Source: Paenibacillus_S vulneris
Lineage (GTDB): Bacteria > Bacillota > Bacilli > Paenibacillales > NBRC-103111
Length of the DNA stretch: 64,000 nucleotides
Reading direction: 5' to 3'
NCBI RefSeq assembly: GCF_039543185.1
Contig: NZ_BAABJG010000027.1
Coordinates: forward strand, 1 to 64,000
The position numbers and the translations under genes are program-made. Below the pieces are notes generated by a model. The model ran no database searches. It worked only from the letters and a program-made list of their open reading frames with translations, and was not told where the DNA came from. This document shows positions 41,306 through 49,038 of this stretch, in pieces (within the stretch, counting starts at the first letter, position 1; the number at the start of each line of letters is the position of its first letter).

Positions 41306-42319
41306 ATGATGATGAACAAAATGATTTTACTTAAAAACCGTCCGCAAGGCTGGCCTGATCAAGATACCTTTGAAATGAAGGAGGCGCCTGCGGGCAAGCC
41401 GGAAGAAGGCCAGGTCCTTGTCCGCTCGATCTACTTATCCGTCGATCCCTATATGAGAGGACGAATGAATGATACCAAGTCCTATGTACCGCCGTATCAG
41501 CTTGGCGAGGTCATCAGCGGCGGCGTCGTAGGGGAAGTCATCGAATCCCGTTCGGAGCTGTTTAGCGCAGGGGACAAGGTGCTCGGCATGCTGGGCTGGC
41601 AGCTGTATAACATCGCAGATGCCAAATCGCTCCGCAAAATTGACGGAAAGCTTGCACCGTTATCCGCCTATTTGAGCGTTATCGGGTTGACCGGCTTGAC
41701 GGCCTACTTCGGTCTCATGGACATTGGACGACCGAAAGCGGGAGAGACAGTGGTCGTATCCGGGGCGGCAGGCGCAGTCGGCATGGTCGTCGGTCAGATC
41801 GCTAAAATTCATGGAGCCAGAGTCGTTGGGATTGCCGGCTCGGATGAGAAAACGAAGTTTCTGGTGGACGAGCTGGGCTTTGACGCCGCGGTGAATTACA
41901 AGACATCCGACCTGAAGCAAGCGCTGGAGCAAGCCTGCCCGCAGGGAGTTGATGTCTACTTCGATAACGTCGGGGGAGACGTCTCCGACGCCGTCATGAG
42001 TCTGCTGAACGATCATGCGAGAATCCCGCTGTGCGGAGCCATCTCGGCCTACAACAAGGAGGAGGGCAGCGATGTCGGTCCGCGGATTTTGACCAAGCTG
42101 ATTAAGACGCGCTCCATGATCAAAGGCTTTGTGCTCGGAGATTACGCTGATCGTCTGCCGGAGGGAATGGAGCATCTGACCAAATGGCTGTCCGAAGGCA
42201 AGCTGAAATACGAAGAAACGATTATGGAAGGCTTCGAGAAGGTTCCTGAGGCTTTCGTGCAGCTGTTTAAAGGGACCAATATCGGTAAAATGCTCGTTAA
42301 GGTAGGTCCGGAACAATAA
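41306..42319 (+). CDS. NADP-dependent oxidoreductase (YfmJ/CurA-like MDR)
   Basis: 337 aa, medium-chain reductase without the catalytic zinc ligands. SVDPYMRGRM and QLGEVISGGVVGEV are hallmarks of the leukotriene-B4-dehydrogenase/curcumin-reductase group. The NADPH site is SGAAGAVGMVVGQIAK. VDVYFDNVGG and the C-terminal GKMLVKV complete the family. It probably reduces alpha,beta-unsaturated ketones or aldehydes, a detoxification role. A terminator follows. Confidence 0.9.
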   Translation: MMMNKMILLKNRPQGWPDQDTFEMKEAPAGKPEEGQVLVRSIYLSVDPYMRGRMNDTKSYVPPYQLGEVISGGVVGEVIESRSELFSAGDKVLGMLGWQLYNIADAKSLRKIDGKLAPLSAYLSVIGLTGLTAYFGLMDIGRPKAGETVVVSGAAGAVGMVVGQIAKIHGARVVGIAGSDEKTKFLVDELGFDAAVNYKTSDLKQALEQACPQGVDVYFDNVGGDVSDAVMSLLNDHARIPLCGAISAYNKEEGSDVGPRILTKLIKTRSMIKGFVLGDYADRLPEGMEHLTKWLSEGKLKYEETIMEGFEKVPEAFVQLFKGTNIGKMLVKVGPEQ

Positions 42320-42345
42320 TTGAACGATCTACCAGCATGATGAAA

Positions 42346-42388
42346 AAGTCCGAATGCTTTGGCACTCCAAAGGTTCGGGCTTTTTTGG
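42346..42388 (+). terminator. Terminator of the oxidoreductase gene
   Basis: Arms AGTCCGAATGCTTTGG and CCAAAGGTTCGGGCT pair with small mismatches around CACT; a T run follows. Confidence 0.8.
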
Positions 42389-42468
42389 CATTACTTGGAA
42401 AGCATCAGACTTAAGCCTTGATGGCAAGGGCTTATCTTGCAGCGTTATTGAGCCGTACCGGCACCGGT

Positions 42469-43371
42469 TCAGGACGGCCTTCTATAAGGGTTTTGCCGGA
42501 TCATTTGGATGAAATGGGCCGCCGCTTGAGATAAAGGCTCTTGCCTGCGGGTACATACGGCAATCGTATTTTGCAAATGGATTCCTTCGACATATACCCG
42601 GCATAACTCGCCGCGTTCTACATACGGGCTCACGACCAGAGACGAGACGAAGCTTGCGCCGTACCCGGCAATCACCGCGGTAATAGCTTCATGCAATCCG
42701 TTAAACTGCAGGGTAATTCTCGGATTGGTGGAATTATAGGTGCGGCATAGAGCCAATAATCGCTCCCGTGTCGAGCTTCCTTCCTCCCGCATAACGAAAG
42801 CCTCCTTCATCATGTCGTGCAGAGAAACCTGCTGGTTCGCATATTTATGGCCGGGCGCTACGACAAACCACAGCTCGTCCTGAAACAGCTCCTCCGTTTG
42901 TACCGTATCCGGATATTCCTCCGGGAGTCCCCCATAGATCGCCAGATCCGCCTCCACATTCAGAAGCTGCTTCAAGGCATCGCTGGAATTGGTCGTTGTG
43001 ATGGTCATTTCCACTTGCTCATACTGCTGCTTGAACTTTGCGATCCAGGCGGGCAGCAGCACATGGGCCGGCAAGTATGTCGCGGCAATTCGAATATGTC
43101 CAATCGAACCGTGGTGATAATCATGCGTAAATTGTTCGATCTGCTGCTCGACTGCGAACAGTCTTTTGGCGAGCTGCTCCATTTTCTCCCCGGCGTCTGT
43201 CAACGCGATTCCCCTGCCTTGAGGCTTGAACAACGGGATGGACAATTCCTTTTCAAATTTTTTGATTTGGGCGGTGATCGCAGGCTGACTAATATTCAAT
43301 ATTTCCGAGGCCCGTGTCACGCTTTGGGTGGAGGCAATAACATGAAATAATCGTAAGGCGTGAAGATTCAT
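42469..43371 (-). CDS. LysR family regulator divergent from an O-methyltransferase
   Basis: 300 aa. N-terminal HTH (ALRLFHVIASTQSVTRASEI, then ISQPAITAQIKKFEKEL), then a two-lobed effector domain (LPAHVLLPAWIAKF, ADLAIYGGLP). SD GGAGC precedes the ATG. It is divergent from the methyltransferase at 43506; an AT-rich palindrome at 43392-43407 lies between them and is the likely binding site. The effector is unknown. Confidence 0.9.
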   Translation of the reverse strand: MNLHALRLFHVIASTQSVTRASEILNISQPAITAQIKKFEKELSIPLFKPQGRGIALTDAGEKMEQLAKRLFAVEQQIEQFTHDYHHGSIGHIRIAATYLPAHVLLPAWIAKFKQQYEQVEMTITTTNSSDALKQLLNVEADLAIYGGLPEEYPDTVQTEELFQDELWFVVAPGHKYANQQVSLHDMMKEAFVMREEGSSTRERLLALCRTYNSTNPRITLQFNGLHEAITAVIAGYGASFVSSLVVSPYVERGELCRVYVEGIHLQNTIAVCTRRQEPLSQAAAHFIQMIRQNPYRRPS

Positions 43372-43391
43372 CGCGGTAAGCTCCTTTGTAC

Positions 43392-43407
43392 AATTTATAT
43401 ATAAATT
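43392..43407. promoter_or_regulatory. LysR-type binding palindrome
   Basis: AATTTATATATAAATT is a perfect 16-bp palindrome 20 bp before the LysR start, in the divergent intergenic region. Confidence 0.5.
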
Positions 43408-43505
43408 ATATAAGTAGGATGAAAAGATATATTTTTATTATGATTATAGATCATCTACAATAAAAACAGAACCAGCCAAACGATAATAAAGGAGAAGTGA
43501 TACCT

Positions 43506-44174
43506 ATGAATCCATTAAACCTTTGGAACCAGGTAGATCAGTATGTAACGGAGAAGCTGATTCCGTACGACGCTATTCTTGAAGAAGCTTTGGCTAACAA
43601 TCGGATGGCAGGGTTACCCTCTTACGACGTAACGCCGTCACAAGGGAAATTGTTAAACCTGTTCGTTCAAATGCAGGGCGCACAGCGAATTTTGGAAATC
43701 GGTACGTTGGGCGGGTACAGTACGATCTGGATGTCGAGAGCGCTGCCGCCGGAAGGGCGTTTGGTTACTATTGAAGTGGACCTGCTTCATGCGGAGGTCG
43801 CCAGAGTCAATCTGGCCCTTGCACAGCAGGATCATAAGGTCGAGCTTCGGGTAGGAGATGCGCGGGAGCAGCTAGCTCTATTGGAGGAGGAACGCACGGA
43901 GCCGTTTGATCTCATCTTTATCGATGCGGATAAGCCGAACAATCCCCATTATTTACAATGGGCGCTTCGCTTCTCCCGTCCGGGAACGGTTATTATTGGC
44001 GATAATGTCATCCGTGACGGAGAAGTGGTCAATGAGCATAGCGTAGACCCCAGGGTCCTTGGGGTAAGAACGTTTTTCGACATGCTGGCGGAAGAGCCGC
44101 GGGTGACAGCTGCAGCAATTCAAACCGTCGGCAGCAAAGGATATGACGGCTTCGTCATCGGAATTGTTCAATAA
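43506..44174 (+). CDS. SAM-dependent O-methyltransferase
   Basis: 222 aa from the ATG with AAGGAG 11 nt upstream. It is of the catechol/caffeoyl-CoA O-methyltransferase-like family. LEIGTLGGYSTIWMSRALP binds S-adenosylmethionine, DLIFIDADKPNN carries metal-binding acids, and GTVIIGDNVIRDGEV is the later conserved strand. It methylates a hydroxyl group of a small aromatic compound; the substrate is unknown. It is probably controlled by the divergent LysR protein. Confidence 0.9.
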   Translation: MNPLNLWNQVDQYVTEKLIPYDAILEEALANNRMAGLPSYDVTPSQGKLLNLFVQMQGAQRILEIGTLGGYSTIWMSRALPPEGRLVTIEVDLLHAEVARVNLALAQQDHKVELRVGDAREQLALLEEERTEPFDLIFIDADKPNNPHYLQWALRFSRPGTVIIGDNVIRDGEVVNEHSVDPRVLGVRTFFDMLAEEPRVTAAAIQTVGSKGYDGFVIGIVQ

Positions 44175-44179
44175 AAGTG

Positions 44180-44210
44180 TTGACTCTCCTCTTGGGGGAG
44201 GCTTTAGACT
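44180..44210 (+). promoter_or_regulatory. MerR-type promoter with 19-bp spacer
   Basis: TTGACT (44180-44185) and TAGACT (44205-44210) are separated by 19 bp instead of 17. The spacer holds a CTCC/GGGAG dyad. Overlong spacers with a centred dyad are the mark of promoters activated by MerR proteins through DNA distortion, so the downstream gene is probably autoactivated. Confidence 0.75.
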
Positions 44211-44233
44211 TGTTTTTGAAGGAGGTGAACCCC

Positions 44234-44989
44234 ATGCTGTATACCGTAAAAGAAGTATCGGCCCTGTCCAACGTCACCGTCAAAACGCTGCACCATTACC
44301 ACAGGATCGGTCTTCTGGTGCCTTGCGAAATCAGCAGCGCGGGCTACAGGTTGTACGGGAGGGAGGAGCTGGAGCGTCTTCAGCACATTTTGTTTTATAA
44401 GGAGCTGGACTTTCCGCTGGAGACCATTAAAGCGCTTCTGGACAAAGAAACGGAACGGACGGCAATGCTTGCTGAGCAAGAAAAGCTCCTCCTGGCCCGC
44501 AAGCAGCGGCTGGACACCATTCTTCACACCTTGCGAACAACTATACAGAGCAAGAAGAAAGGAGAACCAATGAACAGTCAGGATCTATTCAAAGGCTTTG
44601 AAAGCGAGGACGCATGGAAAGAGGCGCTAAGCGAGCAAAACCAGCATCTGAAGGAAACCTACAACGTGGACATTCTTGAAACTGCTTCAGTCGACGTTCA
44701 GGAGATGAACGAGCAGGCGGCGGAGGCAGCAGCCTTCATGAACGAGGTGGCGCAATCCTTAAGAGACGGCTTGAAGCACAGCGACGACAAAATGAAGCAG
44801 CTGCTGCGCAGCCATTTAACGTTTATGAACGAGCATGGCCACGCGGTTTCACCGGCAGATTTTGCTGCGCAAACCCGGTTTTTCCTGCAGGATGACTTCC
44901 ACCTGCGTATGCTGGAGGATCAGCAAACCGGTTTGGCTTATTATTTGGCGGCGGCAGCGGAGTCTCTGGCGGCAGAGGCTCAGCGGTAG
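44234..44989 (+). CDS. MerR family activator with TipAS ligand-binding domain
   Basis: 251 aa from an ATG with the full SD AAGGAGGTGA. The MerR winged helix spans ~1-70 (YTVKEVSALSNVTVKTLHHY and AGYRLYGREELERLQ) and is followed by a coiled coil (~75-110). From ~residue 113 a TipAS-type antibiotic-recognition domain follows (DLFKGFESEDAWKEALSEQN). In Streptomyces, TipA binds thiopeptides, and the short form TipAS is made from an internal start. Here too an in-frame ATG at 44570 has AAAGGAG at good spacing and would give a 139-aa ligand-binding form. Promoter with a 19-bp spacer upstream. Confidence 0.92.
   Translation: MLYTVKEVSALSNVTVKTLHHYHRIGLLVPCEISSAGYRLYGREELERLQHILFYKELDFPLETIKALLDKETERTAMLAEQEKLLLARKQRLDTILHTLRTTIQSKKKGEPMNSQDLFKGFESEDAWKEALSEQNQHLKETYNVDILETASVDVQEMNEQAAEAAAFMNEVAQSLRDGLKHSDDKMKQLLRSHLTFMNEHGHAVSPADFAAQTRFFLQDDFHLRMLEDQQTGLAYYLAAAAESLAAEAQR
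44558..44572 (+). promoter_or_regulatory. Internal ribosome binding site and start for a TipAS-like short form
   Basis: AAAGGAG (44558-44564), 5 nt, then ATG at 44570, in frame with the MerR gene and exactly at the junction between coiled coil and ligand domain. The product would be 139 aa, close to the 144 aa of Streptomyces TipAS. Confidence 0.6.
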
Positions 44990-45101
44990 CAAAAGTGAGA
45001 CACTCCAATGGATTTTCATTGGGGTGTTTTTTTGACCATTTTGATGCCGACTTAAGCGTCGAAAGGAACGAGGGGTTGCAGAATTGGACCGCATTTGCTA
45101 G

Positions 45102-45125
45102 AATACTGAATAAACGTTCAGTATT
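45102..45125. promoter_or_regulatory. TetR operator, regulator side
   Basis: AATACTGAA and TTCAGTATT form a perfect 9-bp inverted repeat with a 6-bp spacer. AACGTTCAGTAT within it recurs exactly at 45859-45870 before the MFS gene. Confidence 0.7.
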
Positions 45126-45169
45126 ATTGTCACGATTCCGCTGACTTCCACCAAATCGGAGTGAACCGT

Positions 45170-45781
45170 ATGAATAAAAAGCAGTTGCAGAGTGAGTTGA
45201 CCAAAAAGCGAATAGCTGACGCCGCTAGAGTATTATTTATACAAAAGGGGTACAAGGCGACCTCCATCGAAGATATTGTCGAGGTGACAGGCAGCAGTAA
45301 AGGGAATATTTATTATCATTTTAAAAGCAAGGAAGGCTTGTTCCTGTATTTGGTAGAGGAATGGGACCATGATTGGGAGCACAAATGGCTCGAGAAAGAA
45401 TCCAAGTATGAAACGACAATAGATAAATTGTACGGAATCGCCGAGCAGATGGTGCTGGATGATTTGAATCATCCACTTACGAAAGCAGCGGATGAGTTTT
45501 TCAATAACGAGGAGAAAACCAGCGACGTAGAGGACCGGATGGCCGAGATGGTCACGAGGCACTTGAAATTCAACGGAAAGCTGATTCGGGAAGGTATGGA
45601 GAAGGGCGAATTCAAGCAAGCTAACGTTGAGAGTCTGGCTGTCATCCTGGAGGGCTTGTTCTTTGGCCTAAGTCAGATGTCGCGTAAATCGAGTATGAAG
45701 GAAGCACTGGAGCTGTACCAGATGGCGGTAAAAATATTTCTTTACGGCATTGCCGCGCGGCCGGAGGAGCCGGAGCGATAG
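45170..45781 (+). CDS. TetR family regulator of the adjacent MFS exporter
   Basis: 203 aa from the ATG with CGGAG 9 nt upstream; a GTG 9 bp earlier is less well placed. HTH ~10-55: RIADAARVLFIQKGYKATSI, then VTGSSKGNIYYHFKSKEGLFLYL. The C-terminal half resembles QacR/YvdT-like repressors. It precedes a NorA-like exporter with the same operator, so repression of both is inferred. Confidence 0.9.
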   Translation: MNKKQLQSELTKKRIADAARVLFIQKGYKATSIEDIVEVTGSSKGNIYYHFKSKEGLFLYLVEEWDHDWEHKWLEKESKYETTIDKLYGIAEQMVLDDLNHPLTKAADEFFNNEEKTSDVEDRMAEMVTRHLKFNGKLIREGMEKGEFKQANVESLAVILEGLFFGLSQMSRKSSMKEALELYQMAVKIFLYGIAARPEEPER

Positions 45782-45858
45782 CCGTATCGGTTTTATAGAC
45801 AGACACCCGAGCCGAAAATATTCCTTTTCGGTGAAGCCTTTTGGAATAATACAAAACG

Positions 45859-45873
45859 AACGTTCAGTATAAT
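45859..45873 (+). promoter_or_regulatory. TetR operator before the NorA-like gene
   Basis: AACGTTCAGTAT is identical to the regulator-side site; the 16-bp context matches at 15 positions. It lies 35-45 bp before the start codon. Confidence 0.65.
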
Positions 45874-45903
45874 TATGAAAGAAACAGCATGTGGAGGATT
45901 ATC

Positions 45904-47103
45904 ATGTCATTATTATTTAGAAACAGAGGCGCAATTTTACTTTTGATGGTCAATATTTTCCTGGTTTTTACAGGCATTGGGCTTGTCATACCCATCATGC
46001 CCACTTATATGGAGGAGCTTCATATTAACGGCAGCATCGTCGGCTTGCTGGTTGCCGCATTTTCTTTAACCCAGCTCTTATTTTCTCCTATGGCAGGCCG
46101 GTTATCCGATTCCCTCGGCAGAAAGAAGATTATTATTGGCGGAATGCTCGTGTTCGCCGTCTCGGAATGGATGTTCGGAGTGGTGAGCACACCGTTGTTT
46201 CTCTTCGTCTCGAGGATGCTCGGAGGTATAGGCGCGGCGCTGATCATGCCTGCGGTTATGGCTTACGCCGCCGACGTCACTACGACGGAAGAACGGGCCA
46301 AAGGAATGGGCTTCATTAATGCGGCCATTACGACCGGATTCATAATTGGCCCCGGGATCGGCGGATTTATTGCGGTATATGGAATTCGAGCACCCTTCTA
46401 TGCGGCAGCTGCCGCGGGAGTCGTAGCTGCTATCATCTCGCTAATTCTGCTTCCGGAATCGATGAAAGCAGCTAAAGGAACGTCTCCGGCTCCGAGCTCG
46501 TCTCAAGATGCCAAGCCAAGTCTTATATCGCAGCTGAGACAATCCTTCCGCGAGCCCTATTTTCTTGGCTTGATCATCGTCTTCGTCATGTCCTTCGGCT
46601 TGGCAAATTATGAGACGATATTCGGATTGTTCGTGGATCATAAATTCGGGTTTACTCCAAAGGATATTGCTTTTATCATCACCTTCGGTTCCATTGCGGG
46701 AGCTGTCGTACAGCTTACGATTTTCGGCTGGATTTTGAACCGTTTTGGCGAGAGACGGGTCATATCCGTCTGTCTGGTTGTCGCGGGGGTATTTGTTTTA
46801 TTGACGCTCTTTGTGAGCCGTTACTGGCTGATTTTGCTGGTTACATTCATCGTTTTCCTGGCAACGGATATTTTGCGGCCGGCGGTCAGCACCCAAATGT
46901 CCAAAATGGCCCAAGACCAGCAGGGCTATGTAGCCGGCTTGAACTCCGCTTATACGAGCTTGGGAAATATTGTAGGTCCCGTTGTCGCAGGGTTCCTCTT
47001 CGATATTAACATCCAGTATCCGTATGTATCGGCCTCTCTTGTATTGCTGGTGTGCTTTGTCTTATCGCTGGCAGCCAAGGGAAAAAGGGCGGTTGCATCT
47101 TGA
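45904..47103 (+). CDS. MFS multidrug exporter (NorA/Bmr-like, 12 TM)
   Basis: 399 aa from the ATG with TGGAGG 9 nt upstream; an ATG at 45889 lies on the SD. Twelve hydrophobic segments. GIGLVIPIMPTYMEEL in TM1, motif A GRLSDSLGRKKIIIGG, and motif C-like GFIIGPGIGGFIA match the NorA/Bmr/Blt group, which pump fluoroquinolones, dyes and other cationic compounds with protons. The substrate here is unproven. Controlled by the preceding TetR gene. Confidence 0.92.
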   Translation: MSLLFRNRGAILLLMVNIFLVFTGIGLVIPIMPTYMEELHINGSIVGLLVAAFSLTQLLFSPMAGRLSDSLGRKKIIIGGMLVFAVSEWMFGVVSTPLFLFVSRMLGGIGAALIMPAVMAYAADVTTTEERAKGMGFINAAITTGFIIGPGIGGFIAVYGIRAPFYAAAAAGVVAAIISLILLPESMKAAKGTSPAPSSSQDAKPSLISQLRQSFREPYFLGLIIVFVMSFGLANYETIFGLFVDHKFGFTPKDIAFIITFGSIAGAVVQLTIFGWILNRFGERRVISVCLVVAGVFVLLTLFVSRYWLILLVTFIVFLATDILRPAVSTQMSKMAQDQQGYVAGLNSAYTSLGNIVGPVVAGFLFDINIQYPYVSASLVLLVCFVLSLAAKGKRAVAS

Positions 47104-47124
47104 CCGCGTGTCGTTATTGCAAAA

Positions 47125-47156
47125 GCGTCGCTGCGAAAAGCAGCGGCGTTTTTTTG
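47125..47156 (+). terminator. Terminator between MFS and LysR genes
   Basis: GCGTCGCTGC/GCAGCGGCG stem with loop GAAAA and seven T. It serves the plus-strand MFS gene. Confidence 0.85.
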
Positions 47157-47196
47157 CATGTGTAAGTGTAAGCTAGAGCTAGACTAAACCTTCTTC

Positions 47197-48081
47197 TCAT
47201 GTACGCCGCCAAAGCTCAAGCTCCTTCTTCAAGCATTGAAGGAATAAGGTGCTTGCCGAGGAGCGGTACTGCAGCTTGCTAAGCTGCAAAATGCCGATCG
47301 GGATCAACGGCTCCTTCATGTTGACCTCCAAATGTACAATGTCAGGAGGCAGCTGGAGGGAGGAGAGGACGGCTCCGACTGACGGGATTTGCTGTACGAA
47401 GGACGGTATGGCGGAAATCTGACTCACCGTATACAAGAACGGCGTGCCGGAATATCCGGCAAATTCTTTTACCAGACGCATATGGTACAAGCAGGTTTTG
47501 CCGCCGACGAAGAGCGGGTAATCGTACAGTGCTTTCATGGAAACGGTTGGAGCGTCAGCATAGGGATGGTTCTTGGAAACGATAAAGCTGATTTTTTCAT
47601 CATACAGATGCTCGAAGCGCAGGGCGGAGATGTCGTGCGGCTCCCCGGTTATTGCGAAATCCAGCGTGTTTTGCAGAAGCGACTGGGCCAGCATATCCGC
47701 GTTGCCGACCGTGAAATGACACTCAATCTGCGGCTTCAGGGCGCGGAACCTGTGCAGAACAGCGGGCAGCAGGCTGGCCGTCATCGTCTCCGATACCCCG
47801 ATGTGAAGGGTCCCTTTTTCTTCCTTTTGCAGCGATTTGGCCTGATCCAATACATAATTCCAGTGCTGAATCAGCTTGTCCACCTCTTCCGCGTATACCT
47901 TCCCGGAAGGAGTAAGCTCCGCATCCCAGCCCCGTTTGAACAGCTTGATCCCAAGCTCTTTTTCCAGCCTTTGTATTTGATTGGTCACCGTGGACTGCGC
48001 GTAATTTAATCTGGCGGCTGCCTTGGAGAAGGTACCCTCTTGAATAATCGTGCGGAAGGTCGTGAGCTCCTTCAAATCCAT
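47197..48081 (-). CDS. LysR family regulator divergent from a tautomerase
   Basis: 294 aa from MDLKEL, whose ATG has GGAG 9 nt upstream; an ATG 15 bp earlier lies on that SD. HTH ~1-60 (FRTIIQEGTFSKAAARLNYA, then STVTNQIQRLEKEL). Effector domain with GVSETMTASLLPAVLHRF. It is divergent from the tautomerase/CMD pair. TGAATTAATTCA (48118-48129) between them is a probable site. The pairing is reminiscent of the yus region of B. subtilis (inference). Confidence 0.9.
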   Translation of the reverse strand: MDLKELTTFRTIIQEGTFSKAAARLNYAQSTVTNQIQRLEKELGIKLFKRGWDAELTPSGKVYAEEVDKLIQHWNYVLDQAKSLQKEEKGTLHIGVSETMTASLLPAVLHRFRALKPQIECHFTVGNADMLAQSLLQNTLDFAITGEPHDISALRFEHLYDEKISFIVSKNHPYADAPTVSMKALYDYPLFVGGKTCLYHMRLVKEFAGYSGTPFLYTVSQISAIPSFVQQIPSVGAVLSSLQLPPDIVHLEVNMKEPLIPIGILQLSKLQYRSSASTLFLQCLKKELELWRRT

Positions 48082-48117
48082 ACCACTCATCTCCATCTAA
48101 TAAAATGATAATATTTA

Positions 48118-48129
48118 TGAATTAATTCA
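48118..48129. promoter_or_regulatory. LysR-type binding palindrome
   Basis: TGAATTAATTCA, a perfect 12-bp palindrome in the ~110-bp divergent gap, 37 bp before the LysR start. Confidence 0.5.
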
Positions 48130-48189
48130 ATTATACAGATGAAGAATTGAGGTGTACAATCAAATTATCTTGAAAGGGAGGGAACCAGC

Positions 48190-48576
48190 ATGCCGTTCAT
48201 TCGAGTCGGTTATTTGGAGCAGCAATACGGGGACAAGGAGTTGCCAATCATCAGTCAATGTATTATGCGTGCTTTAAGAGAGCATTTTCATGTCCCGGAG
48301 GATGATTACTTTCAGGTTTTTCATGCGCATAAGCGAAGCGAATTTTACTACAGCCCCCATTATCTAAATGTGGAGAGAACGGATAAGCTCCTCTATATTC
48401 AAATCACGTTAGGGTCAGGGAGAAGCAGGGATCAGAAGAAAGCATTTTACCGCAGGCTCGCTGAGCTATTGGCGGCAGAGTGCGAGATCAGAGAAGAGGA
48501 CGTATTCGCTGTCTTGATGGAAACCGAGCTGGAGGATTGGACGTTCGGCAAAGGGATCGCGCAGATGATTTTATGA
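48190..48576 (+). CDS. Tautomerase superfamily protein
   Basis: 128 aa. After removal of Met the N-terminus is Pro (MPFIRVGYLE), the catalytic base of the 4-oxalocrotonate tautomerase superfamily. Two beta-alpha-beta units are joined in one chain (second at LLYIQITLGSGRSRDQKKAFYR), as in YusQ/YrdN-type proteins of the same length. It probably isomerises enol/keto forms of a small acid. Likely co-transcribed with the CMD gene 40 bp downstream. Confidence 0.9.
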   Translation: MPFIRVGYLEQQYGDKELPIISQCIMRALREHFHVPEDDYFQVFHAHKRSEFYYSPHYLNVERTDKLLYIQITLGSGRSRDQKKAFYRRLAELLAAECEIREEDVFAVLMETELEDWTFGKGIAQMIL

Positions 48577-48616
48577 AAAGCGTCGTTATAACGAGTACGT
48601 GAAAGGAGAGCAGGCG

Positions 48617-48943
48617 ATGAAGCACAGACGTATCGTATCGAATGCGAGAGAAACATTGGGGAATGTGGCACCGGCGTTGGCACACTATTCGGAGGAGGTG
48701 CTGTTCGGGGATGTATGGAGAAGGGAGGAGCTATCGCTTCGCGACCGAAGTCTCGTTACGGTTGCCGCCCTTGTGGCAGGCGAGCACACGAACCAGCTGC
48801 CTTTCCATTTGAAGCTGGCTATGGATAATGGCCTTACCGAGGAAGAGCTGATTGAGGTCATCACGCATTTGGCCTTCTATGTAGGCTGGCCGCGGGCAGC
48901 GTCAGCCGTTTCCGTGGCGAAGCAGGTTATGGGTAAGGATTAG
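48617..48943 (+). CDS. Carboxymuconolactone decarboxylase family protein
   Basis: 108 aa from the ATG with AAAGGAG 8 nt upstream; a GTG at 48599 is unlikely. All-helical CMD fold: LSLRDRSLVTVAALVAGEHT, HLKLAMDNGLTEEELIEVI and HLAFYVGWPRAASAV. The CxxC pair of AhpD-like members is absent; E and H of GEHTNQL and HLAFY remain. A role in aromatic acid or lactone metabolism with the tautomerase is plausible, unproven. Confidence 0.9.
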   Translation: MKHRRIVSNARETLGNVAPALAHYSEEVLFGDVWRREELSLRDRSLVTVAALVAGEHTNQLPFHLKLAMDNGLTEEELIEVITHLAFYVGWPRAASAVSVAKQVMGKD

Positions 48944-48980
48944 CATCTAGTATCTATCCCAATGGGATAGAAGACGAAAA

Positions 48981-49021
48981 AAGACCATTCCAAGCTGCCT
49001 CAAGCAGTCCTGAATGGTCTT
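48981..49021. terminator. Terminator between convergent CMD and cupin genes
   Basis: AAGACCATTC/GAATGGTCTT, a perfect 10-bp outer stem with an inner GCTG/CAGT-like pairing. It is preceded by an A run, so it can work on the minus strand, and could act in both directions. Confidence 0.65.
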
Positions 49022-49038
49022 CCGTTGTTCGCTGCGTC

